From Prochlorococcus sp. AG-347-J14 (GTDB lineage: Bacteria > Cyanobacteriota > Cyanobacteriia > PCC-6307 > Cyanobiaceae), in the NCBI GenBank assembly GCA_003281505.1, contig QCBU01000004.1, positions 51,566 through 115,565 on the forward strand: a stretch of 64,000 bases of DNA. Direction: 5' to 3'. The notes below the pieces were generated by a model. It saw only the letters and a list, made by a program, of their open reading frames with translations, had not been told where the DNA came from and made no database searches. The position numbers and the translations under genes are program-made. Positions 63,288 through 64,000 of this stretch are shown here, in pieces. Each line of letters opens with the position of its first letter. Within the stretch, counting starts at the first letter, position 1.

Positions 63288-64000
63288 AAGACTCAATCAT
63301 TTCTTTATAAAAAGAATATCTTTCGAAGGATTTATTTAAATTACATCCCGCATCGTTTAAATGTAAGCAGTTACGAAATTTGCACTTAATTCCTTCTTCG
63401 ATTACCTGTTTATAAATTTCTGAATAAAGATTTGGTAACAAATTAATATCAACCTCTAGAGGTTGCATATTAAAACCAGGAGTATCCACAATGTAACTTT
63501 GATTCTTAATAGAAAACAACTCGACATTTCGAGTAGTATTTTTTCCTCTCTTAATTTTATTGGAAACTGGAGAAGTACTATTTTGAAGACCTGGAATAAT
63601 CATATTTAGCAAAGTAGTTTTGCCAACTCCTGAAGGACCCATAAAAATTGAACATTTTTTTTTCGTTAAATCGGCTAATAAATTTTTAAAGCAATCAGAT
63701 TTCTGTAAATTTAAAGTTATTACTTGGTAACCCCATTTCTCAAATTTATCAAGTAGATATGATCTTCTGTTATCAGAAATTAAATCACACTTTGTCAAAA
63801 CTAATGAGACTTCAACTCCCATTGATTCTGCTGATATCAAAAATCTATTAACTTGAGATAAATTTAACTCTGGTTCTTCAACAGAAAAAGTAACGTATAT
63901 GTTAGAAATATTTGCAACTGAGGGTCTAATTAAAAGATTTTTTCTTTTTTTTAGACTTGTTATTACTGCGCGTTTACTTTTAAAATCAATTTTTTCAATC
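63253..64000 (-). CDS. rsgA: Ribosome small-subunit GTPase RsgA (5' end outside window)
   Basis: The frame continues to the window edge, so the ATG at 63840 is not the start. The part at 63841-63930 reads [20 protein letters not shown] and onward, matching the RsgA start of the GTPase domain. Circularly permuted motifs are visible in order: LVLTKCDL (G4), [14 protein letters not shown] (G1), VDTPGFNMQ (G3). The C-terminal zinc site is [15 protein letters not shown]. It assists 30S maturation. It is convergent with ybaB, overlapping by 35 bp. Confidence 0.93.
   Translation of the reverse strand, partial: IEKIDFKSKRAVITSLKKRKNLLIRPSVANISNIYVTFSVEEPELNLSQVNRFLISAESMGVEVSLVLTKCDLISDNRRSYLLDKFEKWGYQVITLNLQKSDCFKNLLADLTKKKCSIFMGPSGVGKTTLLNMIIPGLQNSTSPVSNKIKRGKNTTRNVELFSIKNQSYIVDTPGFNMQPLEVDINLLPNLYSEIYKQVIEEGIKCKFRNCLHLNDAGCNLNKSFERYSFYKEMIESSKSHYYQNQED

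Noticed and set aside
1..64000. CRISPR array, rRNA operon, lanthipeptide precursor
   Set aside because: Looked for; no regularly spaced identical repeats with spacers, no rRNA sequence, and no double-glycine leader peptide was found.

Overview
The window looks like a chromosomal segment of a high-light Prochlorococcus (marine picocyanobacterium). It is AT-rich and densely packed with core cyanobacterial genes. Diagnostic markers are psbX and ycf66, an hli gene, a flv3/flv1 flavodiiron pair, gap2, a lumenal cyclophilin, cobalamin cbiD, and a permuted two-piece tmRNA whose tag reads ANKIVSFSRQTAPVAA. No rRNA, CRISPR array, transposase or integrase gene was found.

Layout. 1-2087: end of the suf Fe-S operon (sufD partial, sufS). 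2084-9263: S9 peptidase, def, HIT protein, an ABC exporter followed by hli, ycf66, psbX, yggT. 9282-19778: accC, tRNA-Leu, an LpxB-like protein, a PRC-barrel protein, smc, a stand-alone LigD-PE-like protein, a small membrane protein, a DUF883-like/holin-X-like pair, an RlmL-like methylase. 19840-20106: two-piece tmRNA and terminator. 20260-22371: small ORF, aldo/keto reductase, orphan ParA, small membrane protein. 22364-28649: accessory array. 28650-45992: argJ, coaE, gatB, thiO, ndk, speA, alaS, flv3, flv1, FMN reductase, PBP2 and small proteins. 46073-48122: Cas4-like nuclease and a second accessory cassette. 48123-64000: guaA, cbiD, aminotransferase, AbrB half-protein, HNH protein, epimerase, pdxA, accB, efp, cyclophilin, thiL, gap2, murC, murB, ybaB, rsgA (partial).

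The most interesting structure is the 6.3-kb array beside argJ. Four tandem units of 1.47-1.66 kb each carry one secreted protein with a variable head, a nearly invariant YadA-like membrane-anchor segment and a C-terminal coiled coil. Each unit starts with a 21-bp degenerate copy of the argJ 3' end, in frame and including a stop codon (NSEYVT*, NS*YNA*, NSESMT*, NSEYTN*; argJ itself ends NSEYTT*). Identity to argJ falls with distance from argJ (17, 16, 15, 15 of 21). The youngest-looking unit, next to argJ, has paired ATAATCACA motifs at an 11-bp period on both sides of its gene. The same architecture appears with different sequences at guaA: a copy of the guaA 3' end (TIEWE*) lies 1.26 kb away, enclosing one membrane-protein gene and three pairs of GGTGAGCA-like repeats, also at an 11-bp period. 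I infer serial site-specific integration of small single-gene, integrase-less cassettes into the 3' ends of housekeeping genes, delivering surface or envelope proteins. Recombination itself is not shown by the sequence.
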